NCBI GenBank assembly: GCA_022592445.1
Contig: JABYQR010000041.1
Coordinates: 62,001 to 126,000, forward strand
DNA from: Cytidiella melzeri
Taxonomy: Eukaryota; Basidiomycota; Agaricomycetes; Polyporales; Irpicaceae
Direction: 5' to 3'
DNA length: 64,000 nucleotides
A program made the position numbers and the translations under genes. Shown here piece by piece: positions 59,707-64,000 of this stretch. The notes under the pieces are model-generated. The model ran no database searches. It was not told the DNA's origin and saw only the letters and a list, made by a program, of their open reading frames with translations. How positions within the stretch are numbered: position 1 is the stretch's first letter; the number at the start of each line of letters is the position of its first letter.

Positions 59707-61147
59707 TCATGAGCCACAGTCGCATTGCAGCTGAAGGAACATTTGACTCACCTGCTTGCTACTTTGGTAGAGCTCAAAGCTTTCGTTGATGTCGACAGAC
59801 CGCTGAATATGAATTGTGGTGCCCTCACTACCGCTGTGCAATGCACTGTCGCGTTGGAATCCAACCAGGGTTGACGGCGAAGCAGGAGCAGAGCCGGCGA
59901 ACAAGGAGGTGTTGTTCAGCGCTACTCGTAACAAAATGGACACTGGAATGAGTGCCTGGCAGTGAAAGTGTCAACTCGGAAGTTCTGGTACAAGTTCAGA
60001 ATACGTAAGCGTGCTTACCGATAGCTGGCCTCCTATGGCAGCTACTACGGCACCTGCGGACTTGTGGGCAGTATAGAAACCGAGCAGCAAAATAGTGGTC
60101 AAGCTCAGGACTGCGCCAGACTCTAATATGATCCACACCACGGACATACTCCTAGAGATTCGCACGGATTTTACATGCGAAAACTGATTTCGGATCACCA
60201 AAATCTTGTAGGCAATTAGACATGATGCAGTGGCCTGGATAGCGATTGTGATAGACCAATAGGCGGTCAGCCAAGCACCTAAAGTTATCAAGTATAGCTC
60301 CGCCAACGTGTCACGCCCTGCTGTAGTATGCAAAGCACCGATAAACGAGGCTACGCACATGTGACTCAGGAAATTGAATACACGTAGTGCGAGTTATGAT
60401 TACGCACCGGTTGCACCAAGAATGAGGATGACCTACTCGGATTGAGCCGGAATGCTGCAAAGAGGTTATGAAACGTACATATGGGATACAAATCCACTTG
60501 TTCTTGTTGAAGACTATGTAAAGCCTCCACACCTACAAAACGCTCGGTCAATCCCAGCGTATCAAGGCAGCAGAAGCAATATTATCACGTACCAAGACGC
60601 TGTCCGCAATCACATTCTGACAGTCAACAAGATCAGCCTAGGCGGTGTTAGTGAATTGACTATCCGAGACGTACGTTGCATAAGTAAAGAGCATTTTGAG
60701 CGATATGGGAAGGTTGGCCTTGGTCTGAGAAGTACGCCTCAGCATTCGGAGCGGACAAGAAGCCTTCAAGGAGCTGTTCCAGGCAGACACCGCTATGGGC
60801 GAGTGATATCAGCATCTGTAGTATGACAAGTCCACACATGATGCTGAGAGAGAAGGACGTGAGCTATGCTGCAATCAAGAGAGGGATAACGTGCGACGAA
60901 CGTGTCAGTGCGAGATCTCATGCCTTGCGCATGAACAAATCGAACATAACCGAGGCCGGCGGTGAGGCTGGAGATACGATTAGCGTCATGTCGTGAACTT
61001 GTGCTAAAAATGCCCACATCATTCCTGTATAGTACGTTGCATTCAGAGATGTGAAGACGCGTTGTAGAGGCGATCCATACCATTGAGTAGCGCAACGAGC
61101 CATGTTCCAAGGATAGCGGACCCGCTTGCACTGATATCGTGGAACAT
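59707..61147 (-). CDS. Fungal seven-transmembrane receptor-like protein
   Basis: Belongs to a large basidiomycete group of uncharacterised 7TM proteins. The start MFHDISASGSAILGTWLVAL is the proposed first exon (61147 down). Middle exons are poorly resolved; VWRLYIVFNKNKWICIPY lies near 60500. The C-terminal half is clear: HTTAGRDTLAELYLITLGAW, LTAYWSITIAIQATASCLIA, YKILVIRNQF, VVWIILESGAVLSLTTILLL, HKSAGAVVAAIGGQLS and, after an intron at about 60015-59956, ALIPVSILLRVALNNTS, then a cytosolic Ser-rich tail ending at 59707. Four membrane segments are seen directly. It lies between two O-methyltransferases; sensing a metabolite is a guess. Confidence 0.7.
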
Positions 61148-62624
61148 CTTAAGATATTGTGCCAATAAACCAGTCGATATGAAACTTGAGAGGGGGGGCA
61201 GAGAAACCCGACGACGAACTTTTTATACCAGAACACACATTGTTGTCGTGAGCCTCATCATTCTGACGTGAGAGTGAAGCTACTAAGTTCACCCTGACAT
61301 GCATTTACGCGGGTGCATTCCGAGTGACCAGTTGAAGACACTCTCTGCTAGCCTTCTATCTCTGGCAAGATTTCACAGAACACTGGTAAGGGAGCTTGAG
61401 AGGAGGTCGTTGAGTATACGTACATGCAATGTCATGGCATACCTGTTTTTTGAAATGTCGGCTGCGTAGTACGACCACTCATTAAACAATTTCTAAGTTT
61501 AAACCTGAGAGCGTCAGACTCCGAGTCACCAACCAGTTTGAAGTTTCACTGGGTGGCTCCAACATCTGACAGGAGTCGGCGTGCCTTCTGATGAGCATGA
61601 GTGAATGCGACTGCCTCCTAACGAGCTTGTTGTAGTAAATATCTCTCACCATAGGTATCCTCTCCATCCCTCCGCAGCTGATGATGTTGTTAACGCGGCA
61701 TCTCCGAGTCTGCCAGTGCGCCGTCCCTGTTGTGCACTAACTTGACGAAGAGCATTCCACTGGAGTGAGAGAAACATCCACAGAAGAAGGAACGATCTTC
61801 ATGAGAATAGGTACGGTGCGTAGAAGGTCGATCGGAAATCAGGAAATCTCAAATCATGGGCGCAAGCTGTGTCGTAGAAGAAGTCGTTCCCACTCGAATT
61901 GCCTTTTATGGCTAACGTGCTCTCACTCGTCCATCATCGTGCCTTGCAATCGTCATAGCTGAGCAACAAGTATTACGGTATCACAGTCACCGCGAAGCTT
62001 GATTGAACCAGTTGATCATCTTGGTGAGGGTGTGATATAGGCTGAACTTCACTGCTTTGCGATGCGTAACGCTAAAATATCTCTGCAATGGGTACAGGGA
62101 TCTACACGCTGGTCGCTCAGCTGGTGACCTGGCTCTCACTGAGTCTCACAGCTGTCGTTTTCTTCCTCCGGGACTCAGCAGTCAGGGATGAACTCGAGAG
62201 CTAAAAGACGACTTCACACGAGAACTGAGTTTACATGCCGTAATTTTGGAGAAGTAGCATAGCCAACCTCCACTCGGAGGCCTTTCTCTCAAGCCCTCAT
62301 TCGCTGGATATTGAGTAAAACAAAGCTTGGGTGAGTGTCTGTTTTATCTGCTCCATGCGCTTGATACCGCGACACGATTCACTAGGTAAGTGTATTGGCC
62401 ACAATGAATGACATTCTCACGTAATTTTCGCTAGGCTATCTTCCGCACTCTTTGTGCGCGGATTGTTTCCCACCCGCATCTTCAAAGACAAAAGGCTCCC
62501 ATCTTACGGTCAAGCGATGCACCTATAACCTATAAGTACCCGACGAGCCTGGGCGCACGATTTCCCCAGCCACTTCCTTGCATACATACTCAAACACGAC
62601 ACTCTTCGTTAGAACGGTACCGCC
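61148..62624. other. Intergenic between 7TM gene and O-methyltransferase 2
   Basis: 1.48 kb without a supported gene. A TATAAGTA (about 62531-62538) lies about 90 bp before the next start codon. The rest is unremarkable. Confidence 0.4.
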
Positions 62625-64000
62625 ATGTCAGAAAATACACAGAAGCATAGCACCTCTCCTGGAACGATGAATCTGACTGCGCTCAGGGACTTGATCACGT
62701 CATCTGTCGACGCGATACTTGCCTCCTGCGACACCCAGCCTTTTCCCTCTGCTGATGAGCCATTTAGTGTCGAATCGGAGGCGATACGAATGGATCCACA
62801 CGTTCAGAAACATAGCGGAATTCTCATTGCTGCTGCAACTCAGCTCATTGCTGCTGTCCGTCCACCACCCCTCACGCTCCTGTATCATGGTATCAGTGTC
62901 AGTATACTTATTCTGATGAAGTGACGCCTAGCACGGACACTGACAGCAGCTTGCAGTACTACATTCCTGCGTGCATCCGAACTGTAATTGAGCTGCACGT
63001 TGCTGAGATCATCCGTGATGCTGGCCCCCAGGTCAGTCAGGATACGTGCTTGTACTGTGTTGACATTCACGTTGTTTTTGGGGATAGGGGATGCATGTCA
63101 ATGAGATTGCCGCACCTACCAACTGCGATCCTGGAAAACTTGGTAAAGTGCAATGAACTCATCGGACCCAAGCATTGGTTCATTCGTTTGGTATGTGTAG
63201 CGCGCGTGCTGCGCCTCCTTGCTACAAGCTACATTTTTCAAGAAGTGGCTCCGAATACGTTTGCCCACAATCGTATTTCATCATTACTGGATACAGGCAA
63301 AGCTGTCGCAGAAATCCTGGCCGAGTGAGTAGGGGCGTTTTCCAAGGCCCGTGCATGGGTGTTAACTGTTTACAATTCAGCCCGCAAGGTAAACACGACA
63401 AGACAATCGGAGTTGCGGCGTTTATGGGGCATTTGTGAGTGATATACTCCTTTATATGTCGCAGCCTATCTCATGCCTTCGTAGTGGCGACGAATCACTC
63501 AAGTCGGGTGGCTACTTGGCAGACACTCTCACAAATCCTAACATTTCACGTTCGAACCAACCCAATGAGACTGCGTTCAACACTGCCTTCAAGACGGATC
63601 TCGGGATATTTGATTGGTTCGAACTACCAGAGAACCAGTATAGACGCAGACGCTTCGCCAATGCTATGCAAGGCGCGCAAAGCCTTACACCTCCCGGTGC
63701 GACAGTGAAAGGTGAGAATATCTTGAGGCTATTCAAGTTGAGCCGTGTGTCTGTCGCTGAGAGTTTCGGCAGGGTTTGACTGGCAATCACTCCCAAAGGA
63801 TTCCGTTGTTGTGGACGTTGGCGGAGGATTTGGTTCTCAGTCGCTATCCCTCGCCCAGACGTTCAATCATCTGAAGTTCGTTGTTCAAGACCAGGCCGGT
63901 GTCATTTCAGATGCACCGAAGGTGAAACAGCTATCTTTTACGCCTCTTCGCTTCGGCTCATCTCATCACCTACAGTTCTGGGAGGCTCGTCTTCCTCAAG
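62625..64000 (+). CDS. SAM-dependent O-methyltransferase, family 2, paralogue (3' end beyond window)
   Basis: Same exon order as the gene at 57127: MSENTQKHSTSPGTMNLTAL, IPACIRTVIELHVAEIIRDA, MHVNEIAAPTNCDPGKL, ARVLRLLATSYIFQEVAPNT, FAHNRISSLLDTGKAVAEIL, SGGYLADTLTNPN, then GFDWQSLPKDS, SAM motif VVVDVGGGFGSQS, HLKFVVQDQAGVISDA and the start of the next exon FWEARLPQ at the window edge. Divergence from the first copy is considerable, so the duplication is old. The visible part is intact. Confidence 0.88.

Overview
This is genomic DNA from a filamentous basidiomycete, most likely an Agaricomycete. The evidence is dense genes split by 45-70 bp GT-AG introns, a FunK1-type kinase, a Plavaka transposase, a DUF6532 protein, an AA9-family protein and a fungal 7TM receptor-like protein. 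There are no operons, and gene boundaries below were rebuilt by hand from splice signals and protein-family continuity. No RNA gene or CRISPR array was found.

Region 1 (1-24.4 kb) holds metabolic, secreted and transport genes: an ABCB/MDR exporter running off the left edge, the decayed end of a second exporter copy, a GH10 xylanase, a G-patch protein, an L-amino-acid-oxidase-like flavoenzyme with a broken tandem copy, a Ypk1/Gad8-type AGC kinase with an N-terminal C2-like region, a small hypothetical gene, the mitochondrial phosphate carrier and an AA9-like protein that has lost its copper-site residues. A 55 bp poly(A)-tailed insert with a perfect 14 bp target duplication lies upstream of the xylanase.

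Region 2 (24.3-44.7 kb) is mostly conserved housekeeping: VPS37 (ESCRT-I) and RRP40 (exosome) diverging from a 55 bp promoter, EAF6 (NuA4), a KDM3-like JmjC protein lacking two of three iron ligands, NCA2 converging on MSH5 (meiotic MutS homologue), PHB2 diverging from a PQ-loop vacuolar transporter, and an F-box/LRR protein. Two lineage-specific unknowns lie between JmjC and NCA2.

Region 3 (45-56 kb) is a decayed mobile/accessory island: a frameshifted FunK1 kinase, a DUF6532 gene with a nonsense codon, and a divergent Plavaka transposase interrupted by a 780 bp solo LTR with a 5 bp target duplication and carrying at least four further single-base frameshifts. A 68 bp tandem duplication lies just beyond.

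Region 4 (57-64 kb) is a small specialised-metabolism-like neighbourhood: two paralogous family-2 O-methyltransferases in tandem, the second cut by the right edge, flanking a divergently oriented 7TM protein.

The most notable signals are the brace-less AA9-like protein, the iron-ligand-less JmjC protein and the nested-transposon record.
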